A stretch of DNA of 64,000 nt, from NCBI GenBank assembly GCA_014529385.2, contig CM043959.1, positions 50,039,122 to 50,103,121 of the forward strand. Direction: 5' to 3'. Below the pieces are notes generated by a model that saw only the letters and a list, made by a program, of their open reading frames with translations, ran no database searches and was not told where the DNA came from. The stretch is from Adiantum capillus-veneris (taxonomy: Eukaryota; Streptophyta; Polypodiopsida; Polypodiales; Pteridaceae). Shown here one piece after another: positions 1 to 12,341 of the stretch (position 1 is its first letter; each line of letters starts with the position of its first letter). The position numbers were made by a program, and so were the translations under genes.

Positions 1-1459
1 GAGAGAGAGTGTGTGTATGGTGGCGAATCTGCACACCTTTACATAAGCAGAAAAAAAAAGGCAAGGAACAAGCATATACCATACTCACAATGAGATGTAT
101 CCAAAGGGACACAAAGTATGGAACCAAGATGGAGTGTGTTGATTGCTTGCAAAAGATGAATACAATAGGTAGCGTATGGAAGGAAAATGAGAAGGGGACA
201 AGATCGTAGGAGGCATAATGGAGAGATGGGAGTTGATGGCGAGGAATATCATGAGTGTGTCCACCCTTCTTCTTCTTGAGATTGTGACTTCAACCCTTAA
301 TTACAAGTGGTGTGGAGGTGTAGTGCTCATCTTTTGTGCATGGTGATAGTGATGATGATGGTGTTGTGATTATGTGATTAGGGTTCATGCTACAAGCATG
401 TAGCACAAGAGTGTGAATGGATAGGTGTGTGTGTGTGTGTGTGTATTCTCTCCCCCCAAAGTGAGCTCTCATGGCCTCCTTATATAGGGAAGGAGGGAAG
501 GATTTAACAATATTTCTATTTGAGGTGAGTGTCCCACTTTGGTGACTAAGAAAATGGGGTGCATGTGACTGTGGCTCCCATCTTGTCTCCTCATTATTTA
601 AAATACCAGAGTCAATAGAGAGAGAAGATGAGAGAATGTGGGTAGGATGTAGAGGATAGGAGATATTTACAATAGTCTAGCTTTGGCTAGACATAAGCTT
701 ATTAGGGAGAGAAGAGAGAGGTAAGAAATTTACAAGAGAGATTGTCAAAGGTGGATAGTTTTTTATGAGGATGGATCCTCCAAAAATGGTGATAAAATCA
801 CTCTAGACTTGCCAAGAACTCATTAAAAGAGCCTTGTCTCTTGTAATCATGCTTGAAGACTTGTAGAACCATAGCCATTCTAGAGGGAAGAAAATTGGGG
901 ATGGCCTGTGGCACCATTACAGGAGAAAACTGGGGTCCACTACAAAAATCATATCTCCGTGTTCATAACTCCAAAAATTCTAAAAACAATTGAGCTAAAA
1001 GTTAAGATCACGAGCTACATCTTTCATGTAGAACGCTCCTTCAGATTCGGGGTTCTTCTTTACTTAAAAAAATCAGCCAAATAATGTATTATTTGTGGCT
1101 ACAAAGGTCTTTTGGTGGTCCCCTTTGAGTGGACTTCTCTCTTGCCTTCAAGTGTGAGCTCCTTCATGTGTATGAAAACATGACCTAGAGTTTTGAAAAG
1201 ATTTGCAATCATCTAGATGGAGGTATTATTGAAATTTGAAAGTGGGGTTGAGGTTTGAAAATGAAAACTAGTGAATAAAATATTTGGTAGGGTGGATTAA
1301 TATATATATACATGAAAAATATATTAGAAAATACTAAAATATATAATGTAATTTAGAATATATATATTTAATTTAAGGTCAAAAGAGAGATCAACAAAGA
1401 AAGCTTACTTATTTATGCTAAAACGTTTGTGAAAAAGGGAAGAAAAAATCAAAAGTAAC
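1..1459. other. Anonymous repeat-rich DNA, no gene
   Basis: No reading frame with protein-like composition is seen on either strand. A GT microsatellite lies at 425-444, just before a TATA-like CTTATATAGGG on the plus strand (478-488). Purine-rich low-complexity stretches follow to about 730. The text around 17.4-17.6 kb has a similar CTCCTTATATAGG phrase, so this may be the end of an unclassified dispersed repeat. Inference only. Confidence 0.5.
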
Positions 1460-2518
1460 TTATATAATAGGAAAGATTTTTGGTAAAAGAGAAAAAAAAA
1501 TATGGGGGGTTCCCATGCATGGAAAAGCATGCCTCAGCATCACATAAAAACCAACCACTGTCTTTACATTATACACCTCCACTTCTAAGCTCTTTACAAC
1601 ACCCAAACATCTTACTTTTTGATGGTTCGCCAATCTGATCTGGAAGCTTGACACCTCAGTCGCTGTAAGACCCATCTTTTCAACGCATGAGTATGTTATG
1701 ACACATATTTGGGCTCCGCCATCAACATAACCTTGTCCTATATTTTTTCTTTTATGCCACACATCTACTATTGGACAGATGTCTGGTAGCTCATCCATTG
1801 CCAAACCTTTACTAAACCTCTCTCTGGCTCTTTCTCCATTGGGTTAACCATCATCTTCCACTGTCACTTTAGTTTAGGAACCATCTCTATAAGCTGCCCA
1901 AAAGTAACATCTACCTTCCTGCTTGTCAGATCCTCCTTACGTCATAGCTTAATTGCCCATCCCCTAGTGGAAAATCTGACACATGAAACTTGCGACGAGC
2001 CCTTCTTTTCCTCTTGGATTTGACATCCTCGCCTTCATGGCTCTTTCCTTACTTCTTACTAGGACATAGGGCACTTCTTCCTTCCTTGTCCTCTGTGGTC
2101 CTCTTCCCAATAGGCATCACTAATGTATCCTCTAGCTTTGATGCCTTCTCCAAGGTGACTACACTTAGCACTTTTGTCTTTCCCTTTTTCCCCTGGGTTA
2201 ATCCACTGGTTTCTTCTTCTCCCTTGATTTCAATGCCATAATCATTTGACCTATTTAGCACCTGTCTTGGCAATGGATACACGTATCCCCCCATCCTTGG
2301 TGGCTTATCACATTGCGGGCTGATGTGGCCCAACTCTCCACAATTATAAGAATGTCATGTGGGCGTCTGCCACCAAAACCTACCATTGCTTTGTCCAACA
2401 CCATTCCTAGGTCTTTCTTCACCTCCTGGCTGATTTGCAAACCTCCCCCGACCTCGATTATTTTCCACAGTATCTAGCAGGTTTAGGCTGAGATTCTTCA
2501 TTAAATCTACCACTTGCC
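1460..2518 (-). pseudogene. Ty3/gypsy gag C-terminus and aspartic protease (split from 7720-8421)
   Basis: Read on the minus strand from 2518 down, the sequence gives a gag linker, then a CCHC-like zinc knuckle (CGELGHISPQC near 2340-2300) whose first cysteine has become serine, and then a retroviral-type protease domain (about 1804-1500). That domain has a DGG active-site motif in the context VDGGAQICVI, typical of plant gypsy elements. Frames change and stops occur between these parts, so the copy is dead. No reverse transcriptase follows, so the element is truncated near 1460. Its N-terminal half lies at 7720-8421, and the two halves were separated by the copia insertion at 2519-7714. Confidence 0.75.
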
Positions 2519-2842
2519 TGTTGAGATGTCGAGCTCTACGCCTTGAGTTGGCATCCACTACGGGTCTTGGCCGCTTACGGCATTTACTCACTGGCGCGTT
2601 AGGTGACCGACACGGAGGATCTCTGCCAGTGATTCTACAGCTGGACTACACTTATAGTGCCAGCCTAGTACGCTTCTAGCGAGTTCACACTTAGTGATCG
2701 CATGTACATATGTGCTACTTTTCAGCTTTAGCACTTAGTCATTTTTTGTACTCTCTTTTCTGTAAAGAAGAAGAAGAAGCTTTCCATCTCTGTGTGCTTT
2801 TTGCTTGTCTTGTGTAGCTCTCTTACATCCTCATTCTTTACA
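2519..2842 (+). repeat. 5' LTR of the copia element
   Basis: The 324-bp direct repeat starts TGTTGAGATG and ends TTTACA. It matches 7391-7714 except at two positions. Transcription should start within it and end in the 3' copy. A run of AAG/AGA units near 2766-2780 is shared by both copies. Confidence 0.95.
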
Positions 2843-2855
2843 TGGTATCAGAGCC
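2843..2855 (+). other. Primer binding site (initiator Met tRNA)
   Basis: TGGTATCAGAGCC directly abuts the 5' LTR. It is the standard plant copia sequence complementary to the 3' end of initiator methionine tRNA, which primes minus-strand DNA synthesis. Confidence 0.93.
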
Positions 2856-3077
2856 TGGTGCAGGCAAGAGAGGCTAAGAGAACAAGAGCAAGACAAGGTT
2901 CTGAACAGGCCTCCAAAGTGCAGTATACAGAGATTTACTGTACAAGTACAATGGTTGTATGTACGCTTGATTGTGGACACTCGTTGAGTGTAGAAAGCGT
3001 TACAGGTACCACGATAGCAGGTGCAGCAGATTTGCAGGTTTTTGCAGATTGCAGCTATTTTGTCTTACTGCTTCAAG

Positions 3078-4571
3078 ATGTCTGACGGTTTCAGTCAGAT
3101 TGTTACTGAGAAGCTTGAGAAAAATAACTACCCTGCATGGAAGTTCAGAATAACAAATTTCCTAAAAGGAAAAGGTTATTGGGACTATGTAGAAGGATAC
3201 AATGAAAAGGAACCAGAGATTCCCGAGGCAAATGCTACATCAGAACAAAGGAAAGCTTTGAGGGACTGGCAACAAGGCCAGAGCAAAGTGATGTATTGGC
3301 TTTCTATGAGCATCACAGATGGCATGATGGGCTATCTACAGGATGCTGAAACCCCCGCCATTGCATGGAGAAACTTAGGCAGAGTGTTCGAGGTGAACAC
3401 CAAGGCCAGGAAGCTTCAACTAAAGTCAGAGCTAAATCAGGTTAAGAGGAACAACCTCTCAATCAATGATTATGCCTTGAAGATCAAGAGTATCATTGAG
3501 GCTCTTGGATCTATTAAAGTCTCAGTGGAAGATGATGACATTGTCCGTGCATGCTTGGATGGTCTAGGAGATGAGTATGTACATTTCAGGTCTTCCATGA
3601 ATACAAGAGACGACATCCCCGTGTTCCAAGATTTGATTTCTATGCTTATTCTTGAGGAGAAGAACCTTGACACATCTTCTTCTCATGGCAGAAATAATTC
3701 TGAACAGGCCTTCTATTCTAACTCCAACAGAGGTAGAGGTAGAGGTCGTGGTCAAGGCCCAAGGGGTTGCAGGGGCCAATTTCTGGAATGGCAATCAAAT
3801 CAAAACAATAAAGGTGGCAGGGGAAACCAGTCTCAAGGCAGGGGGAGTCAAAGAGGTCGTGGTGCAGGATCAAGCAGGCAGCAACATACTCCAGATAGTA
3901 GAGAATGTTGGACTTGTGGTGAAAGAGATCACATGTCACGTGACTGTCCAAAGGGAAAAGCAAGTAGAAAGAGAGAACAGGGCAACTATGCATCTACTAG
4001 CAAAGATGCAGATGACAGCAAAAACGAGCGCATGTTTGTTATGCAGCATGTAATGAATACAATGACTGCAGAGAATTCGACCCAAGATGATGTTTGGTAT
4101 GTGGATTCAGGTGCCTCTAATCACATGACGTCTCGTGGAGAGTGGTTTAGAGATATGCGCAAACCAGATGTGTCAGGCTATGTGCAGACAGGAGATGACA
4201 CAGCTCACCCCATTGCTCATGTAGGGGACATACCTCTAAATACGAAGAGTGGGAAATCAAAGTACTTAGCAGATGTACTTCATGTCCCAAACATTACAAA
4301 GAATCTTGTTTCTGTTGGACAAATGGTTGAGCAGGGTTTGCAGGTTCGCTTCAATCCAAATGGCTGTTATGTAGAAGATTTCCAGAATGGCTGTAAGCTG
4401 ATCACAGAGGGAAAATGTGTGGGCAGAATGTTTACGCTGAATGTAGACATGCCTGAGGTAAAAGCTGCATTATTTGCACAGGGCACAGGTGTTGTGGCTG
4501 ATGTTGACATTTGGCACAAACGCATTGGCCATGTCAATGAGCAGAGATTGCGCAGCATGCAATCAAAATAG
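3078..4571 (+). pseudogene. Copia gag, protease and start of integrase, ending at an in-frame TAG
   Basis: The start at 3078 (MSDGF...) is chosen because copia gag usually begins with this kind of segment; the frame is open slightly further upstream. Visible parts are a gag capsid region (residues 1 to about 220), an RG-rich linker, a CCHC knuckle (CWTCGERDHMSRDC, from residue 277), the protease motif WYVDSGASNH (Asp at residue 343), and the first half of the HHCC pre-integrase zinc domain (HKRIGH). The TAG at 4569-4571 falls inside that zinc domain. The next 949 codons continue in the same frame, so the stop is one lesion, not a natural gene end. Readthrough is conceivable but unsupported. 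Confidence 0.9.
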
Positions 4572-7418
4572 ATTGTAAAAGGGTTGCCCAAATTCAAGGT
4601 GGATGGTATGCATAAAGTGTGTGCAGCATGCCAGTTTGGAAAACACTCAAAGGGCTCATTTCCACATGAGCGCAATGTATGTAAAAAGCCACTTGAGGTG
4701 GTGCACACAGATGTTTGGGGTCCAACCGATACTGCAAGTATACATGGTTGCAGGTATTATGTCTCTTTCATTGATGACCATACAAGGAAAGTATGGGTCT
4801 ACTTCATGCGTAACAAAAGTGAAGTGTTTGGTCACTTTCAAGACTTCAAAGTCATGATTGACAAGGAGACAGATATGCAAATCAAGACATTGAGGTCAGA
4901 TGGAGGGGGAGAGTACTTCTCCAATGATTTTTCAGATTTTCTGCGAATGCATGGTATACGCAGGCAGTTTACATGCAGATATACTCCACAACAGAATGGG
5001 GTCGCAGAAAGGAAAAACAGGCACATTGCAGAGGTTGCACGTGCATTGATGAATGAGAAGAACATGCCTCATCATTTCTGGGCTGAAGCTGTAAATACAA
5101 CTGTGTACATTATGAACAGGACACCTACAGCTGCGGTGCATGATGTAACACCTGAGGAAAAGTTTACAGGTACAAAGCCTGATTTGGCACACTTGAAAGT
5201 GTTTGGCTGCATAACTTACGTGCATGTACCAGACGAGTTGCGTAGGAAATTGGATCCTAAAGCAGAGAAATGTATTCTTGTGGGATATTCCCTTGAACAA
5301 AAGGGGTACAGGTGCTACAATCCTACTACACGAGAGTTACAAGTGAGCAGAGATGTAGTCTTTGATGAGATGAGCAGCTGGTACAGTAATGCACATGGCA
5401 CTATTGGGGCTGATGTAAAAGATGATGTGGTTGTACAAAATGTGAGGCCACAGTCACAGGTTTTGAGTGGACCACAAGAGTCCTCTTCTCGTGGCTCTGA
5501 TGAGAAACCATGGAATGGTAGACTACGTACGCAGGTTACTCCACCAACAGGTACAGGGAATGTATCACGAAAAGGAAAGGAAAAGGTTGATCTTATGGCT
5601 GATGCATCATCAGGTTTTTCACATGTAGACATGGATTCAGATGGTTCTGAACAAAGTCTTGATGAGGAATTTGGAATTCCATCTATCAGGACACCTGGTG
5701 TAAGGAAAGTACAAGAAGATGCTAGAGGGCAAAGGAGTGACCCAGGACCACGTAGATCTAATAGAGTCAGAAATCCAGTTCAGAAATTGACTTATGATGG
5801 GTATCTAGCGCATCACCAAGCCTACATGGCTAAGGTGATACAGGATGTGGAGCCCACATGTTTTGAGGATGCAGTTGGAAATGTGCATTGGGATGATGCA
5901 ATGAATGAAGAGATAGCTGCATTGGAAGCAAACGACACATGGGAGTTGGTGCCATTGTCAAGTGGCAAGAAAGCTATTGGCTGTAAATGGGTGTATAAAA
6001 CCAAGCATAAGGCTGATGGTAACATTGAGCGTCACAAGGCAAGGCTGGTCGCAAAGGGTTATGCACAAACGTATGGCATAGACTATGAGGAGACCTTTGC
6101 TCCAGTGGCAAAGATGAAGACTGTGAGAGCTGTCATAGCAGTGGCTGCATCTAGAGGATGGATTATGTATCAAATGGATGTAAAGAATGCCTTCTTGAAT
6201 GGTGAGTTGCAAGAGGAAGTGTATATGGATCAGCCACCTGGTTATGTCGATCCAGGTTACCCAGATTATGTATGCAGACTTCTCAAAGCTTTGTATGGTT
6301 TGAAGCAGGGCTCTAGAGCATGGTATGACAGGATTGCCAAGTATCTTGTCAGTATTGGTTTTAGGAGAGCTCATGCTGATCATTCACTCTATGTACGTGA
6401 GAGTGATGTGGGGATTGTGGTCATTACCATATATGTAGATGACCTTATTATTGTGGGTGACAATGCTATGGAGATTGACCATGTGAAGGGTCTTCTCAAA
6501 CAGGAGTTTGAAATGAAAGATTTGGGCGAGTTGCGATACTTTCTTGGCATTGAGGTGATCAGGACTCCAGAGGGTGTATGGCTGTCACAAAGACAGTATG
6601 CTTTGGACATGTTATCAAAGTATGGTATGGCTGATTGTAAGCCAATTTCTATTCCCTTGGATATGAATGCAAAGCTGAGTGCAGAGAAGGGTGATGTTGT
6701 TGAGGATGTCAACATGTACAGGAAGATTGTGGGTAGTCTAATCTACTTGACTATCACGAGGCCAGACTTGAGCTACATAGTAGGCTTGGAGAGTCAGTTC
6801 ATGCAGCTTCCGAGGAAGCCACATTTGGATGGAGTACGACGCACACTTAGGTATGTGCAAGATACTCTTGACTACGCATTGTTCTATGCAGCAGATGCAC
6901 CATTAGCATTGTATGGGTATACAGATGCAGATTGGGCAGGTAGCATTGTTGATAGGAGATCTATGAGTGGCTTCATGTTCTCTTTTGGTAGTGCTGCTGT
7001 TACTTGGAGCATCAAAAAGCAGCCTACGGTTGCTTTATCGAGCACAGAGGCCGAGTACAGAGGTGCAGCAGTGGCGGCGTGCGAGGTAGCTTGGCTACGC
7101 ACATTACTTGAGGACTTGGGAGTGCAGGTGGACCAGCAGATTGTCATTCATTGTGACAACCTCAGCAGCATGCAGTTGGCTAGGAACCCAGTGTTCCATG
7201 CCAGGACCAAACACATAGAGGTCCATTACCACTACGTTCGAGAGCGAGTGTTGGCGGGCGACATCGACTTGGTCTACATCAGCACAGAGGAGCAGATAGC
7301 GGATATCTTTACCAAGGCCCTCGGAGCTGAGAAGCTTCGATGTTTCCGGACTATGCTTGGACTCTGCGACATGCAGAGCTCGAAGGGGAGTGTTGAGATG
7401 TCGAGCTCTACGCCTTGA
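4572..7418 (+). pseudogene. Copia integrase, reverse transcriptase and RNase H (same frame after the TAG)
   Basis: This continues the copia polyprotein without further damage. It holds the two cysteines of the HHCC zinc finger (CAACQFGK), the integrase core with HTDVWGP (Asp codon 4710), the second Asp in the DGGGEY region and the downstream Glu. Reverse transcriptase follows with the QMDVKNAFLNG block and the YVDD catalytic motif at 6432-6443. RNase H follows with YTDADWAG, SSTEAEY and HCDN. The frame ends with TGA at 7416-7418, 28 bp inside the 3' LTR, as in many plant copia elements. Apart from the single upstream stop, this looks like a recently active copy. Confidence 0.92.
7382..7390 (+). 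other. Polypurine tract of the copia element
   Basis: GAAGGGGAG lies immediately before the 3' LTR start TGTTGAG, the expected site of plus-strand DNA priming. Confidence 0.85.
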
Positions 7419-7714
7419 GTTGGCATCCACTACGGGTCTTGGCCGCTTACGGCATTTACTCACTGGCGCGTTAGGTGACCGACACGGAGGATCTCTGCCA
7501 GTGATTCTACAGCTGGACTACACTTATAGTGCCAGCCTAGTACGCTTCTAGCGAGTTCACACTTAGTGATCGCATGTACATATGTGATACTTTTCAGCTT
7601 TAGCACTTAGTCATTTTTTGTACTCTCTTTTCTGTAAAGAAGAAGAAGAAGCTTTCCATCTCTGTGTGCTTTGTGCTTGTCTTGTGTAGCTCTCTTACAT
7701 CCTCATTCTTTACA
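7391..7714 (+). repeat. 3' LTR of the copia element
   Basis: The 324-bp copy of the 5' LTR is followed at 7715-7719 by TTGCC, the second half of the target duplication. Confidence 0.95.
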
Positions 7715-7719
7715 TTGCC

Positions 7720-8421
7720 TCATGTCTTGCCTTAGCCCATCATCTTGCACTGTTGTAGTGTCCGCTGCTGGCATAACCTGAGGAGTAACAAAAACCACTG
7801 GTTCATGATGAACCCCTGGCATGCGACCTTACGAAGAATCCATAGGCTGAAATTCAGACCTCATGGGCAAAGACTCTACTCCTAGCTGGCTCATTTTCCT
7901 CAGCGTCCACTCTTTATTCCTTGCTACCTCTAATGCATCTTCATATGTCCTATGATTCTTTAGCTCCACTCTCCAACGTATATTCTCCCGAAGACCAGCC
8001 AAGAACCTGTCCTTCTTCATCATGTCAGGCGGGGGTACTTGTGGTGCTAAAGCCTTGCACATCCACTCCCATGCCAATGAGAACTTACATATGTACGCAT
8101 CTACTAGCTCACCTTCCTTTTGCACCAAACCTTGTACTTCTTGCCACACTTTGTCAAGATCTTCTATCTTCACAAACTCCACTTCCAACCCATGCTGCAG
8201 ATTGTCCCAACTCAATCTTATAGGTGGATCAGCCACACGCAACTCCTCTTCAAATGCTTTGGACCAAACTCGTGCATCACTCTTCAAACAAATTTGGAGA
8301 AGACGTAACATCTGCACTGGGTCATGGATCTGGTTGCTAATGCAGGCAACCTCCATATTTTCTAAAATGTCTTCCACATCTTCATCACTTCTTCCATGAA
8401 ACTCCAGATAAGAGAAAGCCA
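7720..8421 (-). pseudogene. Ty3/gypsy gag N-terminal half (capsid domain)
   Basis: The minus-strand frame starts MAFSYLEFHGR at 8421; it stays open up to 8497. It encodes a retrotransposon gag capsid-like domain: hydrophobic helices, a repeated W pattern (VWSKAFEEEL, KVWQEVQG, WEWMCKAL) and the LAGLRENIRW block typical of plant gypsy gag. A stop near 7829 truncates it, but related sequence continues in frame to 7720, where the copia target duplication begins, and resumes at 2518. No upstream LTR or primer site was recognised. Family assignment is from domain shape. Confidence 0.7.
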
Positions 8422-8497
8422 TGGCTACCCAAGTTTCAATAATGTAAGAACCCCTTAAAACACACGTGCAAAAAACCAAAACTTTTGATTGACTCAA

Positions 8498-9374
8498 TTT
8501 CCAAAAACTTCAATGGAGCTTGTCTTTAGATAAGGACAAACACATGCACATCAAATGAGTTTTCATAGTTGATCATCGGAATTACAACAGGCAAAGGACA
8601 TTCTAGGATCTCTCTTAATCTTCTTGGCCCGAACATAAAGACTATGCGCTGTTGGAAAAAAATCTTCCTGGATACATGAACATTTATCTGGATTCTTTGA
8701 GTTAAATGAAAAGGAGTGAATTGAGGGCCATTTTGATCATCCATTAAAGTCAACCATGCAGCTCCCAAGAAATCACTCATGTCTTATCCTCTGATTTTGC
8801 CAAAATTTCAGCAACATAACAGCATAAATGGCTTAAAAGACCAAAAAACCAGCCATCACAACTTGGAAAAATTTTGGCAGAGTTTCCCCAGAAGTAGAGC
8901 AGTGAGAACCCAAAATATAGACTGTATATGTATGCATAAATTGCCAACAATAGAACCCGAGCATCAAGTAGGAATCACTAGTACATAGCCTATGGCGAGG
9001 TTACAAAAAGGGTGCTCCAGCTACCTGTATCACCGAAAGGATCTCCACATTTGAGAATCCCCCAACTCAATAAAACCTCACGCTACCTACCCTCACACGA
9101 AGGCTTATGCAAATCTCGTATAGTCAAGTCTCAGAAATGACTATCTTCCAGATCAAGTCTCAAAAATGGCTAGGACTGCCAAATAAAACGAGGTATGGCT
9201 CCACAAAGGCGTACAATGGTAGTTTACACAAGTAACATACAATACCAGCAGACAATGCGCTCAAACAGGTGCTAAATAATGCATACCCACGACAACTGCA
9301 AGTGACTCCACTCCTAGTATATCACTGTACTCCAGCTACCTGTACCTGTGTGAATCACCTGTTGTCGGGCGATA
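8498..9374. other. Unassigned DNA upstream of the gypsy gag
   Basis: No convincing gene is present. It may hold the leader and decayed LTR of the minus-strand gypsy element, but no TG...CA repeat partner or primer site could be identified. Confidence 0.4.
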
Positions 9375-10143
9375 TGTGTTCGCTATGTGAGCCGGGCAGG
9401 CGCCGGGCCTCTGGCTGTGGGAGGTGTGAAAGAGAGAGAACAAGAACAATTGATGCAACTGGCCCTGGTAATCGCCGTAATCATCAATTAATTGATTAAT
9501 ATGTTTGAGTACAACTTAATCTTTAGCCAAGGCGGGCTGTTAACAGCGCCATCACTTGGATCATCTACTAACTAGGAGTTTAAGCTCCCATTTACAGGAT
9601 TTACCGGGTCGTTAACAACACCGGACTTAACAGAATGATTAATAAAACATTAGCTAATGACGGTGATGGAAACTCCCTCATGTCTCTTTATCTGCCTCTT
9701 CTACTTTCCAGATTCTGCAAACCTCATGTAAGTTTGCTGTGTCGATCATCATGCTTCAATAATAACCAACAGTGCTGCAACTTCCCGTTCTATATGCTTC
9801 GCACTCGCTTCGACCGGGCCTTGGCTTTCTCAAGCCTCAACAAACTCTTCTCGACCTTGATTTGCTTTAATCACTTCACGCTTTGCTTGCTCAATTTAAC
9901 CTCGACAAGATTCTCTTTGCTTGCTTGCCTCGACAAGCTTACCCTCTTGCTCAGGCTTTGCTTCCTTGCCTCGACAAGACTCTTCTCGAACCTGGCTTGC
10001 ACTAACCAAGCTCTGCTTTTACTTGTAATCCTCTTCTCGCCTTGCTTCATTCATCTTTTCCGTGGCTTGTGAGGGAGAGTTTGTATCTTCTTTTGCTTCT
10101 CCCCTTCTTGATTTGCTAATCCTCCTTTGCTTTGACTCCCCAA

Positions 10144-10183
<40 letters not shown>

Positions 10184-11770
10184 TTGAATTGCACGCCCTT
10201 ACCTTGCTTTTTGTCTCCTTGCTCTCCTCTTCTCAAGCTTAAGTCCGAGGACGAGGAAGAGAGCGAGAGAAAGATAGCCTTTGGTTCCCTGCCTTTGTTC
10301 AAACTCGAGAGAGAGAGTGAGAACACCTTTGCTATTTGATTCGCTCCCGAGCTCCTCTACCGACCTCACAATTCCCTGCTACCTTCTATCGTTCCCCCCA
10401 ATAACCATACCCTTGCATGCCATAAAAGCCTCGCTATTAATAGCTCCCCTCTCCCTTAGCAACGACGGCGCCATCGTTGCTAGGGAGGCCAAAAAAATCG
10501 CCTCTATGATGTGGCAGTGAGCTGGATGCGCAGCCTGAAAACCGCGAGAGGTGGGTCCAACTATATACGCGTGTTGAGCAGTTTTCCCTTCTTGCACGGC
10601 GTCATCCGACGCTTGCTCAGGCCAGTGCGATTCTTCTTCTCCTACGCAACTCGCTGCTCGTCGCCTGCACGCTTTGGCCATGTTTTGTTCCTTTGCTTTC
10701 CCACTTATTCACTCCCCCTCTTAATTTAGGGTGACCTCGGGTGCGGCCTTTTGGCCATTCCCTTGGGCAGCCTATGCTTCGAGGCTTGTCTTGGTCGGGC
10801 TCCACATTAGGCATACATAATATCGCTTTAGTGCATTGCTAAGTTTCCCAATGGTGGCATCCGGGTACACTTTACTGGCCATGCAATGGGTTAGCCCACA
10901 TTCAGCATACATACCGGCCAGGCATTGGCAGCATTCGGCACACTTACCGGCCATGCAGTGTCGGCTAAGGCATTGTCAAGCACAACATTTCGTATACATT
11001 CCGGACAAGGCAACGCCAAGCAAAATATCTTTCTCCTAGCAGTCCTTGACTAATAATATCATCGTGAATTTTGATGTCCATATCAGCATCTCAAATAATG
11101 AAAAAATTACCGAGCTCAGCAATGCTGACAATTGTCATTGGCCTCAAGCCTTATTATCTGATCAAGCGAAACTCTGTCTGACGAGCCGTAAATCCCTGTA
11201 GACCTCTCAAACTGCATAAAATGCATACAAACCCTACTGAGGTTGCAAAATTCCCAGATGTCACACTGATTGAGCGGACCGGACTGGGGAGCCGGCCCCC
11301 GGTGAATCTTTAACGGCCCATATCTTGGCGACCGGGACTCCAATTGCTGATCTAAAAAGACCGACGCGGTCCAGAAAGTGAGCACTTCAGGCCCATGCAT
11401 TCATTTCATTTTTTTCACCTCAACTGCAGCTGCCCAATTTGGTACGGATCTGCAATTGACTTGAACTTTAGACTGCCATAACTTCTTCACCGTAGCTCCT
11501 ATCAACGAGCCGTAAAGACAGGCCGGTAGAGCACTTCAAGAACTATAGTTCTAGATCATAATCTTTCATTTGTGCTCACTTGGAGCATAATCATTTTTGG
11601 CATCATTAAGGCATATGTTGGCCCTTTTAAGCCGCATCTGACATACATTAGTCATTAAACTTGGCTTGTTAACAAGCCATGATCACTGACCACTTAATGT
11701 ATAGGCGTCAAGAAGCTTAGCTTTCATTTCTCTGCTCTTTTTCTCTACATGGCAGCGGAGCTGCATGACA
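9375..11770 (-). repeat. Left (3') LTR of the non-autonomous element
   Basis: This is about 2.4 kb. It matches the right copy from the TGTGTTCGCTA(T/C)GTGAGCC end through to CTGCA(T/C)GACA. It contains a 35-bp GA microsatellite (10147-10181) and repeated GACAAGACTCTTCTCGA-like pyrimidine-rich phrases at 9830-10050. Open frames on either strand in this stretch have low-complexity Leu/Ser composition and are not credible genes. Confidence 0.8.
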
Positions 11771-12341
11771 TTTATAGCCTCCGATCTGTGCCAACAACAC
11801 TTCAATCTGCATCTGCTAAGGTAGCTTACACTCCTTACCCATTATCAGACTCACATAACTGGTAAATATATGAGAAAAATGAAATAAGGCTTATCCCCTG
11901 TCATCAATGTTCTAGCTTAATCATTAGATAGCTGCCATCAAAAAACTCTGAACCTCATTTGTCGTATCTTCAAAGCATTCAATCATGGATAACTTGTTTA
12001 GTGAACCCCGCCAGACTCAAGTGCTCCAGCTACTTATGCACACGGCTTGACCATTAAGCTCTCTTTAAGGAACCCTGTCAAGCTCAAGTATGCCTTACTC
12101 TGTTTGCACACGGAATGGCCGTTAAGTCCTTTACATCAAGTTCTGTTAACAAAACCAACTCAAAAGATGTGACGATACTTCATGAATTATCCAAAGAAAT
12201 TAGTTGGAAGCCAGCCATGTTATCTTATTGAATGCACAACCAAACACTCTTCTAGCTTAGCATAATCTAGAAAACAAAACCTTGCATCATGCAGCGTGCT
12301 ACATCAGGCATCTGGTATCCTCTGCATCTGCAACTTGCACT
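11771..12341 (-). other. Non-coding 3' part of the element interior
   Basis: It lies between the end of the acidic reading frame and the 3' LTR. No ORF or domain is seen. A clear polypurine tract is not visible at the LTR edge; only GATCGGAGG occurs nearby on the minus strand. Confidence 0.5.

Larger units (their letters stand above)
2519..7714 (+). mobile_element. Young Ty1/copia LTR retrotransposon, near-complete
   Basis: This is a 5196-bp element with 324-bp LTRs at 2519-2842 and 7391-7714. It has a plant methionine-tRNA primer site, one long gag-pol frame and a purine tract before the 3' LTR. Both ends follow TG...CA, and the flanking bases TTGCC at 2514-2518 and 7715-7719 form a perfect 5-bp target duplication. 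Comparing the LTRs by eye shows only two differences (2715 C versus 7587 A; 2801 T versus 7673 G), so insertion was recent. All enzymatic domains are present, and one in-frame TAG (4569-4571) interrupts the frame. The host site is a gypsy gag gene read on the opposite strand. Confidence 0.95.

Noticed and set aside
2805-3153. Short ORFs across the copia 5' LTR and leader
   Set aside because: They overlap the primer site and the real gag start and are out of frame with gag.
10051-10326. ORF with long Ser/Leu repeats
   Set aside because: It is a translation of the GA microsatellite inside the LTR.
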